Shown: positions 24,342-35,271 of the stretch, in pieces | Numbering within the stretch: position 1 is the stretch's first letter | Layout: each line of letters starts with the position of its first letter | DNA from: Secundilactobacillus silagei JCM 19001 | GTDB lineage: Bacteria; Bacillota; Bacilli; Lactobacillales; Lactobacillaceae | DNA length: 64,000 bases | Direction: 5' to 3' | Assembly (NCBI RefSeq): GCF_002217945.1 | Contig: NZ_BCMG01000002.1 | Span: 62,001-126,000 of the forward strand | Made by a program: the position numbers and the translations under genes | Notes under the pieces: model-generated | Databases searched by the model: none | The model's input: the letters and a program-made list of their open reading frames with translations, nothing else | Told to the model about the DNA's origin: nothing

Positions 24342-24854
24342 ATGGAAAGAACAGCACAAGCAACGTTTGAATTCTTAGCAGCAGGCGACCACCAACTGAT
24401 CATCTACAGTGCGTTAAAGAAGCTTGGTATCCGACAAAACGAGACTAACTTTGAAGATCTGGTACAGGAAGGCTGGTTATTATTTGTGGCAATTTATCAA
24501 AAATATCCCCAGGAACCAACTGAAGCGCCAAAACAGTTTCTCGCCTACGCGCACCAAGCGCTGTACCGCAGTTTCTTGAATCAGCTGCAGGCGAAGCGGC
24601 GAGAAGCGAAGTATTTAGAGAAAAGTGACGTTGATCTGTCCGGTGTACCGCAGCCACTGGATGTGCATGCTGACATAGTGGACGCGGATTTATTGAAGGG
24701 CTGGCTGGGGAAGTGCAACGAAGCTGAACGGCGGTTTTTGATCGACCGGATCTATTATCAGTTAACACCAACTGAGATTGGCAAGAAGTGGGGCGTCTCC
24801 CGCCAGACGGTGTATAAGTGGCAAAAACGCATCCGTAGCAAGCTCATGGACTAG
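24342..24854 (+). CDS. Alternative sigma factor (SigH/ComX-like)
   Basis: 170 residues, cytoplasmic. Region 2 is seen at about 28-85 (F-E-D-L-V-Q-E-G-W-L-L-F-V, then A-Y-A-H-Q-A-L-Y-R-S-F-L) and region 4 with its helix-turn-helix at about 125-168 (Y-Q-L-T-P-T-E-I-G-K-K-W-G-V-S-R-Q-T-V-Y-K-W). Length and form match the ComX/SigH-like sigma factors of lactobacilli, which direct competence genes in relatives. An AAAGG-type ribosome site precedes the ATG. Whether it controls competence or surface genes here cannot be read from sequence. Confidence 0.75.
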   Translation: MERTAQATFEFLAAGDHQLIIYSALKKLGIRQNETNFEDLVQEGWLLFVAIYQKYPQEPTEAPKQFLAYAHQALYRSFLNQLQAKRREAKYLEKSDVDLSGVPQPLDVHADIVDADLLKGWLGKCNEAERRFLIDRIYYQLTPTEIGKKWGVSRQTVYKWQKRIRSKLMD

Positions 24855-24995
24855 CATCCACAAAGTGACCGTCATTTCAAGAAATATGCTCTTCATAATA
24901 AGGTTACAAAAATGCCAAGAAGTGAACACATATATTTGATATGTTGAATATATTGAATAGGTCAGCGCTTATGGTATGAGAACGGAGGCATTCTT

Positions 24996-27900
24996 ATGAA
25001 GAAGGTACTGATCCAAGTTGTCTCAGTGATCACGCTGGTATTTGGAACTTGTTACCAAAGCGTGCTGGCACTGGCGGATGATCGGCAAAGAACCGAACTA
25101 TCTGGCGTGCAGCTCAGCGATTCTCAAGGTAACAAGCCCAACCAAGTGAAGGTCAATGAGAAGAATGAATTGGAAATGACGATCACAATCAATAATAAGG
25201 ATGGTGATAATGAGAAGGGCACAGTCGATATGTGGCTGCCCGAAAGCCAATTAAAAGTATTGCAGAAGAAAGTAAAAGCCGAGTCTGCAGTACCAGATAC
25301 CAAGTCAACGCTGATTTTTGAAAAGCGGCGCAATCAGCAACCACATTTAACATGGCGGCACGTGGATACCAGCGCAACTTTCAAATTGAAATTGCCGGTT
25401 CAATTCACGGCGACCATGACCAGTACGGAACTGCCAATTGCGGTGGATACGCACCAAGCTTATCTGCAGCCATTGACAGTGGTGGGCGCGGACACGAAGG
25501 ATGAAGACCTGGCACAGGCCGGTGCAGCCACTGGCTTACCAGCAGACATGACACAGTCACTAGCATCATTTATCGAGGCCCAGAAGGCTCAGCAAGCGCA
25601 GCAGGCACAACAAGCGGCGCAGCAACAAGAAGCTGAGAAGCAGGCTGAGCAGAAGCCTGAAACTGAGGCACCGGTAAAGGATGATAATGACGATCAGGAT
25701 AAGGTTAAAGAAGATAAAAATACTGTAAAGGAAGATCGAAAGGCTGCTAGGGCAGAAAACAAGCTTAAGCGAGAAGCAGCTAAACAGGAAGCGACTGAGA
25801 AGCGTCAAGCTGAAAAGAAAGTTGAACAAGACGCTGAGGATAAGAAACAGAAAGATGCTGATGACCGTGACACACTGAAGAAGAACGCGCCAACCGCAAC
25901 CGCGGAAGGTAAGACGGATGGTGTGGAACGGGAAGGTAATGATGAGAAGGAAACCCGGGCTGGGACAGACTTGGGTAAAATGTTAGAAGATAAACATGGT
26001 ACCGCTGCTAGTCTGTTCAATAGTGTTTCCATTGAACGTAATGGTGTAACAACCGGAATTTCACCGAATGAACCATTAGATGTAAGTAACCTAACTGATT
26101 TTACCGTGCACTACAACTGGGATTCTGACACATTGCTGGATAAGTTAGGTGATTACGATGTGAAAGATGGCGATTTCTATACCTTTAGAATATATGGTCT
26201 GAAGGAATTCAAGGGTACCAATGAAGGTTCTTTAGGCTATGAAGGTGACGAGTTTGCTACCTGGAAGCTCACCCCGGGTAAAGATAGTAAAGGCGACTAT
26301 CAAGAAATCAGAATTGAATTCACTAATGAAAAGATGAATGCCACAAACGTTAGGTATGCGCTATCGCTTAAACAAGAGTATAGCGGCAGTGGCCCAATTG
26401 ATTTTGAATACAACGGTGAAACAACTTGGACTGTTGATCCTACCGAAACTAAATCAATGCTAAAAAAGAGCGGTAAGTTTATTGGAAATCAGCAGATCGA
26501 GTGGACAATTGATTTCACCAATGATTCTGATGACATGAAGTTCAACGAACTTGTGTTGGAAGATTTCATTAACACTCAAGGGACGAACCACAGTTTTGTA
26601 AAAGACAGTTGGAAAGCTGTCGATACTGACAAAAATGAAGATGTAACTAAGAAGTTTGAAGAAAGTTATAGTAACAGTAACAACCAATTGACTCTTAAGG
26701 GTAAAGATGATTCAAAAGTAGGAAAAAACATTAAATTTACCATTATCACTTCTTACGATAGATCTTCAAACGGTTCATTTTGGAATGAAGCGGGCGGACA
26801 GATTGGTGAGAACATTAATATCGAAAAGGTTAATGCTCATGTGGAAAACACAAAACTATCTAAAACCGCAACTAACTATAATCCTGAGACGGGTGTGTAC
26901 TCCTGGCGTGCCAATATTGATTTTAATTTGAGTCAATTTGGTAATGAAGAACAAGCCATTGAAGCTATCCAAAAAATGGTTATCACGGATACGCTGAGCG
27001 GGTCACATGAATTTGCTACTGATCCTAATCTTAAAGTGATGATTGGTGATAAAGATGTTACTGATAGCTTTGCTATTGATGGTGAAGCTAGTAGCAAAAC
27101 TAAGTTAGTTATCAAACCAATAGAGGATGCGGCCGAAAACTTGCATACTTTGTTGAAAGATAATAAAGACAAACCAATTACCTTGACTTACGACACTCAA
27201 GAAAATGCCGGTCAAGTGGGCTCTGTGAAGAACAATATTGCGCTTGAACTTGAAGGCGAGACTTCTCATGTTGAAGCTCCGGGTAATAGCAGAGGACTGG
27301 TTGTAAAAGATGGTAAACTGTCACGAACCGTGCATGAAGATGGTAAAGCGCACATCAACTGGACAATTACTGCCAATGAAGGTAAACGTGCTTTTACCAC
27401 ACTGAACGTAGTTGATGTATTACCAGAAGGCATTGATTATGAAGATGTCAAAAACATTAAAGTTAACGGTGCCGATATGCCAGTTGATGGAACTGTAACA
27501 ATGACTAAAGGTACTGTCCCAAACCTTAATCACGTAGCAGGTAGTGTACCTTACAACTTTAGTACAGATGGAAAGGATACTGATCGAAAAGCGCTCCAAT
27601 TTGCTTTTGACTCCAGTTTCTCAAAACAGGAAATCGTAATTACTTTCGAAACTGTTCATAACTGGAGCGATAAGGACAACGTCAACTATACAACCCACAC
27701 TAACTATGTTGGCGCTGCAACATCAGACGGGCGCTATCAATATCATCACAAAACAGTGACAATTGACAAACCAATTCGTGATGGTTCCGCCAAATCAGGT
27801 GCGCTGCATCTTGACAAACAAAATGGTGCCAAAGGTAACAATTACGTGACTTGGAAAGTTAATTTCGGTCGTCGCTTAAACCATTACTTTGGTAACGGTA

Positions 27901-30900
27901 AGGATCAGACTAACAAGGTTACTATTACCGATACACTAAATGCGGATGATATTCAGTATCTGAAGTTCATTGATTCAGGCTACAAGTTATACGCGTTGAA
28001 TAATGACGGTAGTAACCGAAATCCAGCTTTGGTACCTGAAGAGGAATACGAATTAACATGGGATACAGTTAATGACAATCAACGGGTATTCACAATTGAA
28101 TTTAAGGGTGAGTCTAATACGAAAAAATACACCAATTTCCGCTTAGAACTCAATACGCCAATTGATATTAATGCATGGCAGAAGAGTGATGAGGAAGCAT
28201 CGTCAATTCCAGGAAGTTACACTTTCTGGAACAAAGCTCAAGTTAGTTATGACGGTATTAAGCTCAATGAAGTTGGCGCTCACTTATCACTAAATTCTAG
28301 AGGAATTTACGGCCAGAAAACCGGCAAATCTGACGGCACGAACATGATTGCATGGGAAGTCCTCATGAATGCATACAGTGACGACATTGGCTATCCAGAA
28401 ATCACCGATGAATTGTCACCTGGTCAGATGCATTCGGTTGACGACATTGAACTAGCCTTTGTAACGCCTAAGTTTACAGCCAATGGGAATAACTTCAATG
28501 TAGAAGTCGATCCTAACAGTCGGGAAATTAAGCTGGTCAAGGGCGAAGACTATGAAGTCCATCATGATAGCAACAGACAGATGACTATTAAGCTGACTAC
28601 TCGGGTTGACCGACCATTGGTTATCAGATATAAGTCAATCATGTTAGAACAGTACGCAGCATATTCGAACACTGCCAAGATATCAGCCGGAAGCCATTCT
28701 TCTGAGTACACGGGTCATCATACACTTGAAGGCTCTGCATTCATGAATAGCTGGGGACTACGGTTCCGTAAGGTTGATGGCGATACTGGAAAAGCACTTT
28801 CTGGTGCAACCTTCCAGTTACAACAGAAAGTTGGTCATGGTGATTGGGAAACTGCAAAACGGATGGACAACGATCAACCTTATGAACCAGTCGTGTCTAA
28901 TTCAGAAGGTTATATTGAATATTACCTGATGGGAACACGGGCGAAATATCGGATCGTTGAAATCTCACCACCGGCGAACTATTCCGGTCAAATGGGTCCG
29001 TTAGAGTTTGACAAAAAGTCTGCTGAAGAAGCAGGTTGGCATAAAGAAGCGCACGAAATTAAGAACTACACGACACAACCCGGTAATTTAACGATTAGCA
29101 AAGCTTCTGAAAATCTCAAAGAAAATAGCTTTAACTTTGAGGTTCGTGCAGTTGATGAAGACGGTAATGTGAATACTCAGCTTCAAGGCACTTACAAGCT
29201 TCAAGAAGGTGGCGAAGTGACCTTCCACAATGGTGTGAGTGAAGAAATCTCGGTGCCTGCTAACAAAGAACGGACAATTCTTGGCTTGCCAACTGAAAAA
29301 ATTGATGACAAGGAAAACAAGACTACTCAGTATTACGATGTCCGTGAAACAAGTACTAGCGATGAGTACACCACACAGATTGCGGTCAACAACGACGATC
29401 CAATTTGGGGTAAACAGACACAACCGTTTAGACTAAGTACCAGTACAGCTACTCCGGTGACGATATTCTTTACTAACACGCCTGCTAAAGGAGAATTAGT
29501 TGTTAGTAAGACAGTTAGCAGTGAAGATGAAGATGAACTGGACGCAGATTACAAGTTCACGGTTGAAGCTGACGACAAGGATAAGGTCCGTGGCAAAACT
29601 TATAAGGCTGACGGCGCCGGACTTGAAGATGTAACGTTCGACAACGACGGCAAAACAACCTTTGAATTGAAGGATACTCAACAGGTGAAGATAAGTGGTT
29701 TACCAGAAGGTGTGACCTTTACAGTTACTGAAGAAGCAACTGGCATGGTAACCACTTGGTCGATCAATGGCGGCAACTACACCAATGATACTGATAAAAA
29801 TTCAGTGATCATTAATTCTGACAAAGTACAAAACATGGATTTCAAGAACAGTAGTACAAAGACAGGCCAACTGAGAATCACTAAGCAAATTGAAGGTAAC
29901 ATTCCGGCAAACGCTGAGTTTAAGTTTGAAATTAAGGCAGATCCAAAAGTTGATGGCGAATACCCATATGCGACTTATGCCGGTTCAGAACAGCAACCTG
30001 ATACTGCTGGCAGAGTTAAGTTCGAAAATGGTACCGCGACATTACCTTTAAAGGGTGGCGAGTATGTCAGAATCAATAACTTACCACTTGGTGAAAAATT
30101 TGCCGTGAGAGAAATTGACCCTGATGACAAGGATATTCAAACGACTTGGCAGATTGGTAGCTCAACTGGTGATGACCGTCAAGCGGATCCAATCACGCTG
30201 AAAAATGCGGATGAACTCGTTAACGTGAGATTTACCAACAAGTTGCCTAACGGTTCATTAACCTTGAACAAGGAAGTTTTAAACCGACTTCCAGGTGATC
30301 AAAGTATTCGATTTGATTTCACCATTCAAGCTGATAAAGATGATGTTGATAAAGTAGCGGGCAAAATTTTCACAGTTGAAGATAACCGTAACCAACAAGA
30401 AGACGTTAAGTTTAATGATGACGGACAGGCCACACTTCAACTACGTCATGATCAGTCAGTGAAGGTACTTGGCTTGCCTGCAGGTATCCACCTGAAGATT
30501 TCAGAAGAAAAGCATTCTGACTTCGACATGAGCTATAAAGTTGTTGGCGATGAAGATGCAGATGATGAGGACAGCGACGGTCCGACAGTGACGGTTCCGG
30601 ATAGTAAGAACGTTTCCGTGAACTACACGAATGACCGGTCTACTGGTAATCTACTGTTAGAGAAACACGCAGACGGTTCATATCCAACGAACAAGGATAT
30701 CAAATTTACCATTGATGCTTTAGACAAAGATGGCAACACAACAGATTTAACTGGTGAATTTGATGCAATCTTGACCCACACTAATGGCTCAACTACGCCA
30801 CGGAAAGAGAACTTTGATGGTGGAAAAGTCAGCGTTTCAATTAAACCAGGTGAACGGTTAGAAGTTAAAAACTTGCCTAACGGTGACTACAAAGTTACTG

Positions 30901-33900
30901 AAGAAAATCAAGATAAATCAGTGACGACTACTTGGAAAGTTGGCAATGATAGTGACTCTGGTTTAGTAGCCAATGCGGCTGTTAAGAAGGGTGGCACTAC
31001 ACATGTCGAGTTCACTAACAAGATTGATGATGGCGACTTGATGTTAGAAAAGCAGGCTAAAGGTAAGTATCCAACTGGTAAAGACATCGGTTTTACCATT
31101 ACTGCTTTAGACAAGAACAAAGATTTAAAGGGTGACTTTAGTGCAACCTTGACACAAGTTGGTGGCACGCCTGTTCAGAAAAATGTTAAGTTCGAAAATG
31201 GCAAAGCTGACGTAGCCATTAAGCCAGGTGAAAAACTGCTGGTTAAGAACTTACCTACTGGACAGTACCAAGTTTCTGAAGATGAACAGGATAAAAATGT
31301 GATCACTACTTGGAATATTGGCAGCGCAAATGACAAAGGAATAACTGCTGATCCAGTAGAAGTTAAAGAAAACGATACGGCTCATGTAACTTTCGTTAAC
31401 AACATTCCTGCCGGTAGCTTGGAACTGAACAAGGAAGTCGTTAACCCGTTATCTGGTGATGAATTAACAGCCTTTAATTTTACGATTCAGGCTGTGGGTG
31501 ATTCAGTTGATAAGGTGAAAAATCAGACTTACAAAGTTAACTCTAACTTCTCTCGAGAAGACGTTGAGTTTGATGAAACGGGTAAGACTAATGTTCGTTT
31601 ACGCGATAAGCAAAACATGAAGATCGTTGGCTTACCGGTTGGCGTTAACCTGAAGATTTCAGAAGACACACATCCTGATTTCCAAACCAGTTACACGGTT
31701 GGAGAGGGTGACGCAGAAGAACAAGATGAAGATGGAGCCGGACCGACCGTGACGATTAAAGATGACAAGAACACGGAGGTCAGTTACACGAACAAGCGTG
31801 AATATGGTCAATTACTGTTAGAAAAACGTGCAGAAGGATCATATCCAACAGACAAACCAATTAAATTCACAATTACTAATAAAGATGTTAACGGTGAATT
31901 TGATGGAACGTTGAAGACGATTAACGACACAGTTCAACAAAAAGTGAATTTCGAAGATGGTAAAGCAACGGTATTTATTGAACCAGGTGAAACACTGCTG
32001 ATTAGTAACTTGCCTCTTGGCAGTTATAAAGTCAAAGAACAGAAGCAAGATAATAATGTGACGACTACTTGGGACGTTGATGGTGTACGAGGCCCAGGCG
32101 AAGGTGAAAAAGCAACAGTTACTAAAGCCACGGTTAAAGAAGGCCACACGACTCATGTGCAGTTCGTTAATAAGATTACTAATGGTAATCTGGAACTGAA
32201 TAAGGTAGTTGCTTCACATGATGATGCAGACAAGAGCAAAGAATACACGTTTGAAATTCAGGCAATCGGTGACGAACAAGACATTGCTAAGGTAGCAACG
32301 AAATCTTACGATGTTTCTGGCCACAAAGAAACTAAGCAAATTGAATTTGATGAAGCTGGCTTAGCTAAGATTACGTTGACAGATGGTCAGACAGTGACTA
32401 TCTCTGGTTTACCAGCAGACGTTAAATTTAAAGTCACTGAACCTGATACAGAAGAATTAAAAGAAACTTGGAATGTGAACCATCTTAATGGTTATCAAGA
32501 ACTGACGGATGAAAACTATCCAGAAGTGACGATTACTGAAGATAAGACTAATGTTGTGACATACCGAAACGAACGTGATCCAGTCGGTAGCCTACGAGTG
32601 GACAAGGTCGTGAAGGGTGTCTACACTGATGACAACCGCAAGTTTGAGTTTAATGTGGACGTTGAGAAAGTTAAACCAGCAGACACTGATACTGAAGGTA
32701 CGGACACTGAAGACGGAACTAAACCAGTTGAATGGATTCCTCACGCAGAATTTAGTGGTAAGTATAGCGTGAAAATTTATAACCGCAGCGACAATGAACT
32801 GCAGGAAAAGACTGAGGTAGAATTTACCAAAGGTCATGCAACTCTTGAACTGAAAGCAGATCAGTACGCTGTAATCGACGGTTTACCGCTAAGTGAAGAG
32901 GAACGATTCGTGGTTAGCGAAGACAAACCTAACATTGCGAATATGTCAACTACTTGGGCTATTGATAACGGGACAGCCAAAGGTGGCTTAGTAGCGGGCC
33001 CTGTGACATTAGATGCAACCAAATTGCCACGGGTAACCTTCACCAACAGTCTCGAAACTGGCAGCCTCGTGCTCGACAAGAAGCTCTCGGGTGAACTGAC
33101 TGACGCTGACCGGAACAAGACGTTTAACTTTACGGTAGCTGCACAAATTGCAAACGCCGCTGTACCGGGCGCATGGCAGACGGATGAAACCTTTGCTGGT
33201 ATCTACACGGCAACCAAGACCACCGCTGATGGGCGACAGACCACGAGCAACGTGACCTTCACCAAGGGTCAGCTCAATGTTTCTCTAAAGGGCGGTGAAC
33301 GGCTGCAGATTCATAACTTACCGGCAAATACGCGCATGGTGGTGAGTGAAACACCAGATGGCGACTACGAAACGAGTCATCAGATCGACCATGGCAACGT
33401 AACTCCGGGCACGACCACTGATCAGATCACCATTTCAAATGGCTCTGATGTGGCGGTATCCTTCATCAACGATCGACCGGCTCAGCCACAGACGGCTTGG
33501 TTAGCGTTAACTAAGTCAGTGCTGGGTGAAAACGGCGAACGTGATCGCGGTTTCGAATTCAACGTTCGATTCCTCGATGATGAAATGAATCCGGTGACCG
33601 GTACCGTTGATTTCGTCAAGACTTCTCAAGTTGGTGGCTACACACCTGGTCAAATGATGCTTGATGCCGATGGTAACGGGACGCTCACATTAATGGATGG
33701 CGAGACCATTCGCTGGAACGTACCAAACGGGACGCACTATCAGATCACTGAAAGTGACTACTCCGCAGACGGCTACCAGACAAGTATCAGTCAAGGCCAA
33801 GCACCAGAACGTGAAGGCTTAACCGCCACTGGTGTGGTCATGACCAATGACCCGGCCAATGCGAAAGTTGTTTACTACAACCGTGCGGATCCGACTCCTG

Positions 33901-34229
33901 AAGACGAACCGCATGATGGTGACGATGATACAGTTCCAACCACCCCAGACTTCGTTCCGCCGGCTCCTGAAGATGCCCACACTAGCGGTACCACAAGTGG
34001 CATGACACCAGGGACGACAACCGGTTCAAGTACGCAAGGGACGACCGGAACAACTGGTACTAGCAGTCAATCACCGCAAGCGCATACCAGTGCTGGTGAC
34101 ACTGGTGCCAAGGGCTTCCTGCCTCAGACTGGTGAGTGGATGAAACAGAATTGGTTACTCCTGTTAGGCCTTGTGATCCTGTTGAGCACAGTTGGCTTAA
34201 TCGTCAAGAAGAAGCGTAAGAACGGCTGA
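24996..34229 (+). CDS. Giant LPXTG-anchored adhesin, 3077 residues
   Basis: Signal peptide 1 to about 28. Residues about 190-310 are a Gln/Glu/Lys-rich helical stalk. From about 330 to 1245 come several collagen-binding-type adhesin modules, each with an I-x-W-x-I or V-T-W-K-V strand (for example K-F-I-G-N-Q-Q-I-E-W-T-I). A Cna-B/SpaA module starts near 1250 (F-R-K-V-D-G-D-T-G-K-A-L-S-G-A). Then about twelve DUF5979-like repeats of about 130 residues run from about 1360 to 2960, each opening G-x-L-x-L-x-K and closing V-x-F-T-N. A Thr/Ser/Gly-rich spacer leads to the sortase signal L-P-Q-T-G-E at about 3042, a membrane helix and K-K-K-R-K-N-G. GGAGG precedes the ATG. Sortase attaches it to peptidoglycan; it likely binds host, plant or extracellular matrix. 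No sortase gene is nearby. Confidence 0.9.
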   Translation: MKKVLIQVVSVITLVFGTCYQSVLALADDRQRTELSGVQLSDSQGNKPNQVKVNEKNELEMTITINNKDGDNEKGTVDMWLPESQLKVLQKKVKAESAVPDTKSTLIFEKRRNQQPHLTWRHVDTSATFKLKLPVQFTATMTSTELPIAVDTHQAYLQPLTVVGADTKDEDLAQAGAATGLPADMTQSLASFIEAQKAQQAQQAQQAAQQQEAEKQAEQKPETEAPVKDDNDDQDKVKEDKNTVKEDRKAARAENKLKREAAKQEATEKRQAEKKVEQDAEDKKQKDADDRDTLKKNAPTATAEGKTDGVEREGNDEKETRAGTDLGKMLEDKHGTAASLFNSVSIERNGVTTGISPNEPLDVSNLTDFTVHYNWDSDTLLDKLGDYDVKDGDFYTFRIYGLKEFKGTNEGSLGYEGDEFATWKLTPGKDSKGDYQEIRIEFTNEKMNATNVRYALSLKQEYSGSGPIDFEYNGETTWTVDPTETKSMLKKSGKFIGNQQIEWTIDFTNDSDDMKFNELVLEDFINTQGTNHSFVKDSWKAVDTDKNEDVTKKFEESYSNSNNQLTLKGKDDSKVGKNIKFTIITSYDRSSNGSFWNEAGGQIGENINIEKVNAHVENTKLSKTATNYNPETGVYSWRANIDFNLSQFGNEEQAIEAIQKMVITDTLSGSHEFATDPNLKVMIGDKDVTDSFAIDGEASSKTKLVIKPIEDAAENLHTLLKDNKDKPITLTYDTQENAGQVGSVKNNIALELEGETSHVEAPGNSRGLVVKDGKLSRTVHEDGKAHINWTITANEGKRAFTTLNVVDVLPEGIDYEDVKNIKVNGADMPVDGTVTMTKGTVPNLNHVAGSVPYNFSTDGKDTDRKALQFAFDSSFSKQEIVITFETVHNWSDKDNVNYTTHTNYVGAATSDGRYQYHHKTVTIDKPIRDGSAKSGALHLDKQNGAKGNNYVTWKVNFGRRLNHYFGNGKDQTNKVTITDTLNADDIQYLKFIDSGYKLYALNNDGSNRNPALVPEEEYELTWDTVNDNQRVFTIEFKGESNTKKYTNFRLELNTPIDINAWQKSDEEASSIPGSYTFWNKAQVSYDGIKLNEVGAHLSLNSRGIYGQKTGKSDGTNMIAWEVLMNAYSDDIGYPEITDELSPGQMHSVDDIELAFVTPKFTANGNNFNVEVDPNSREIKLVKGEDYEVHHDSNRQMTIKLTTRVDRPLVIRYKSIMLEQYAAYSNTAKISAGSHSSEYTGHHTLEGSAFMNSWGLRFRKVDGDTGKALSGATFQLQQKVGHGDWETAKRMDNDQPYEPVVSNSEGYIEYYLMGTRAKYRIVEISPPANYSGQMGPLEFDKKSAEEAGWHKEAHEIKNYTTQPGNLTISKASENLKENSFNFEVRAVDEDGNVNTQLQGTYKLQEGGEVTFHNGVSEEISVPANKERTILGLPTEKIDDKENKTTQYYDVRETSTSDEYTTQIAVNNDDPIWGKQTQPFRLSTSTATPVTIFFTNTPAKGELVVSKTVSSEDEDELDADYKFTVEADDKDKVRGKTYKADGAGLEDVTFDNDGKTTFELKDTQQVKISGLPEGVTFTVTEEATGMVTTWSINGGNYTNDTDKNSVIINSDKVQNMDFKNSSTKTGQLRITKQIEGNIPANAEFKFEIKADPKVDGEYPYATYAGSEQQPDTAGRVKFENGTATLPLKGGEYVRINNLPLGEKFAVREIDPDDKDIQTTWQIGSSTGDDRQADPITLKNADELVNVRFTNKLPNGSLTLNKEVLNRLPGDQSIRFDFTIQADKDDVDKVAGKIFTVEDNRNQQEDVKFNDDGQATLQLRHDQSVKVLGLPAGIHLKISEEKHSDFDMSYKVVGDEDADDEDSDGPTVTVPDSKNVSVNYTNDRSTGNLLLEKHADGSYPTNKDIKFTIDALDKDGNTTDLTGEFDAILTHTNGSTTPRKENFDGGKVSVSIKPGERLEVKNLPNGDYKVTEENQDKSVTTTWKVGNDSDSGLVANAAVKKGGTTHVEFTNKIDDGDLMLEKQAKGKYPTGKDIGFTITALDKNKDLKGDFSATLTQVGGTPVQKNVKFENGKADVAIKPGEKLLVKNLPTGQYQVSEDEQDKNVITTWNIGSANDKGITADPVEVKENDTAHVTFVNNIPAGSLELNKEVVNPLSGDELTAFNFTIQAVGDSVDKVKNQTYKVNSNFSREDVEFDETGKTNVRLRDKQNMKIVGLPVGVNLKISEDTHPDFQTSYTVGEGDAEEQDEDGAGPTVTIKDDKNTEVSYTNKREYGQLLLEKRAEGSYPTDKPIKFTITNKDVNGEFDGTLKTINDTVQQKVNFEDGKATVFIEPGETLLISNLPLGSYKVKEQKQDNNVTTTWDVDGVRGPGEGEKATVTKATVKEGHTTHVQFVNKITNGNLELNKVVASHDDADKSKEYTFEIQAIGDEQDIAKVATKSYDVSGHKETKQIEFDEAGLAKITLTDGQTVTISGLPADVKFKVTEPDTEELKETWNVNHLNGYQELTDENYPEVTITEDKTNVVTYRNERDPVGSLRVDKVVKGVYTDDNRKFEFNVDVEKVKPADTDTEGTDTEDGTKPVEWIPHAEFSGKYSVKIYNRSDNELQEKTEVEFTKGHATLELKADQYAVIDGLPLSEEERFVVSEDKPNIANMSTTWAIDNGTAKGGLVAGPVTLDATKLPRVTFTNSLETGSLVLDKKLSGELTDADRNKTFNFTVAAQIANAAVPGAWQTDETFAGIYTATKTTADGRQTTSNVTFTKGQLNVSLKGGERLQIHNLPANTRMVVSETPDGDYETSHQIDHGNVTPGTTTDQITISNGSDVAVSFINDRPAQPQTAWLALTKSVLGENGERDRGFEFNVRFLDDEMNPVTGTVDFVKTSQVGGYTPGQMMLDADGNGTLTLMDGETIRWNVPNGTHYQITESDYSADGYQTSISQGQAPEREGLTATGVVMTNDPANAKVVYYNRADPTPEDEPHDGDDDTVPTTPDFVPPAPEDAHTSGTTSGMTPGTTTGSSTQGTTGTTGTSSQSPQAHTSAGDTGAKGFLPQTGEWMKQNWLLLLGLVILLSTVGLIVKKKRKNG

Positions 34230-34280
34230 TGAAATTGCTGATTGTACACGGGTAAATTAAGTTTCAGGTGTACGCAGCAG

Positions 34281-34332
34281 ACAAGACCCCAGCACCATTT
34301 CCCAGACGTGGGAAATGGTGCTGGGGTTGTTT
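34281..34332 (+). terminator. Terminator after the giant adhesin
   Basis: Strong hairpin ACCCCAGCACCATTTCCCA / TGGGAAATGGTGCTGGGGT with a T-rich tail. Confidence 0.9.
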
Positions 34333-34452
34333 GTTGACTGCGAGTTGGCCTTGCTGGAATACTTCGTTCTTGACCACCCGTTAATAAACGCATAAAATTA
34401 CAGCTGGAATTCAAGTTAATAAAATCGTTTTACTAACTCAGGAGGATTTTCT

Positions 34453-35133
34453 ATGAAGACGCAAGATGAACTTAAAAAAATTGCTGGCTACAAAGCCGCT
34501 GAACTGGTTGAAGACGGCATGACCGTTGGCCTTGGAACTGGGAGCACGGTGCGTTACTTACTCGACGCATTAGGCGAACGCATCAAAAAAGACGGCGTGC
34601 ACTTTACCGGTGTACCCACTTCTAACCGGACGGCTGAATATGGCCGTAAATTAGGCATGGAGATCAAGTCGCTAGACGACGTTGACACGATCGACATCAC
34701 GATTGACGGTGCCGATGAAGTCGACCCGCAGATCAACGGCATCAAAGGTGGCGGTGGTGCCCAGACTTGGGAAAAGCTGGTTGCCACTAACTCCAAGCAA
34801 TGTGCCTGGATCGTGGACGAAAGCAAAGTCGTTGACCAATTAGGCAAGTTCCCGTTGCCCGTTGAAGTCCTGGCATACGGCCACCATCAATTGGTGAAGC
34901 GGTTAGCTGACCTGGGCTACAAGCCAGAAGTCCGTCAAAAGGATGGCAAGGTCTTCCACACGGATGAAGGTAACATCATTGTTGACCTGCATTTAGGTAA
35001 GATTGCTGCGCCTTACGACCTCGCTGACGAGTTAAGCAACATGACCGGCGTGGTTGAACACGGCCTGTTTCTCGACATGACCAAGACGGTGGTTATCGGG
35101 ACGCAGGACGGTGCGGTAGTTAAAACGAAATAG
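34453..35133 (+). CDS. rpiA: Ribose-5-phosphate isomerase A
   Basis: 226 residues. Interconverts ribose 5-phosphate and ribulose 5-phosphate in the pentose phosphate and phosphoketolase routes. Recognised by G-L-G-T-G-S-T-V-R-Y (about 27-36), D-G-A-D-E-V-D (about 86-92), I-K-G-G-G-G-A and the K-x-V-x-x-L-G-x-F-P-L-P-V-E-V segment. Normal length. CAGGAGG precedes the ATG. It is monocistronic between two terminators, upstream of nucleoside-salvage genes whose products supply ribose. Confidence 0.95.
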   Translation: MKTQDELKKIAGYKAAELVEDGMTVGLGTGSTVRYLLDALGERIKKDGVHFTGVPTSNRTAEYGRKLGMEIKSLDDVDTIDITIDGADEVDPQINGIKGGGGAQTWEKLVATNSKQCAWIVDESKVVDQLGKFPLPVEVLAYGHHQLVKRLADLGYKPEVRQKDGKVFHTDEGNIIVDLHLGKIAAPYDLADELSNMTGVVEHGLFLDMTKTVVIGTQDGAVVKTK

Positions 35134-35140
35134 ATCAATT

Positions 35141-35188
35141 AAGCGGCCCAGCCAGCGATCAGATACTGATTGCTGGCTGGGCCGCTTT
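35141..35188 (+). terminator. Terminator after rpiA
   Basis: Hairpin AGCGGCCCAGCCAGC / GCTGGCTGGGCCGCT with short T-tail. Confidence 0.88.
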
Positions 35189-35271
35189 GCCGTTATAGCA
35201 GGGATACCAGCGTGTCATTTGGGCTAAAATGTGCCGGTAAAAATTTCTCTTAAAAAATAGTACTTTTTGGT

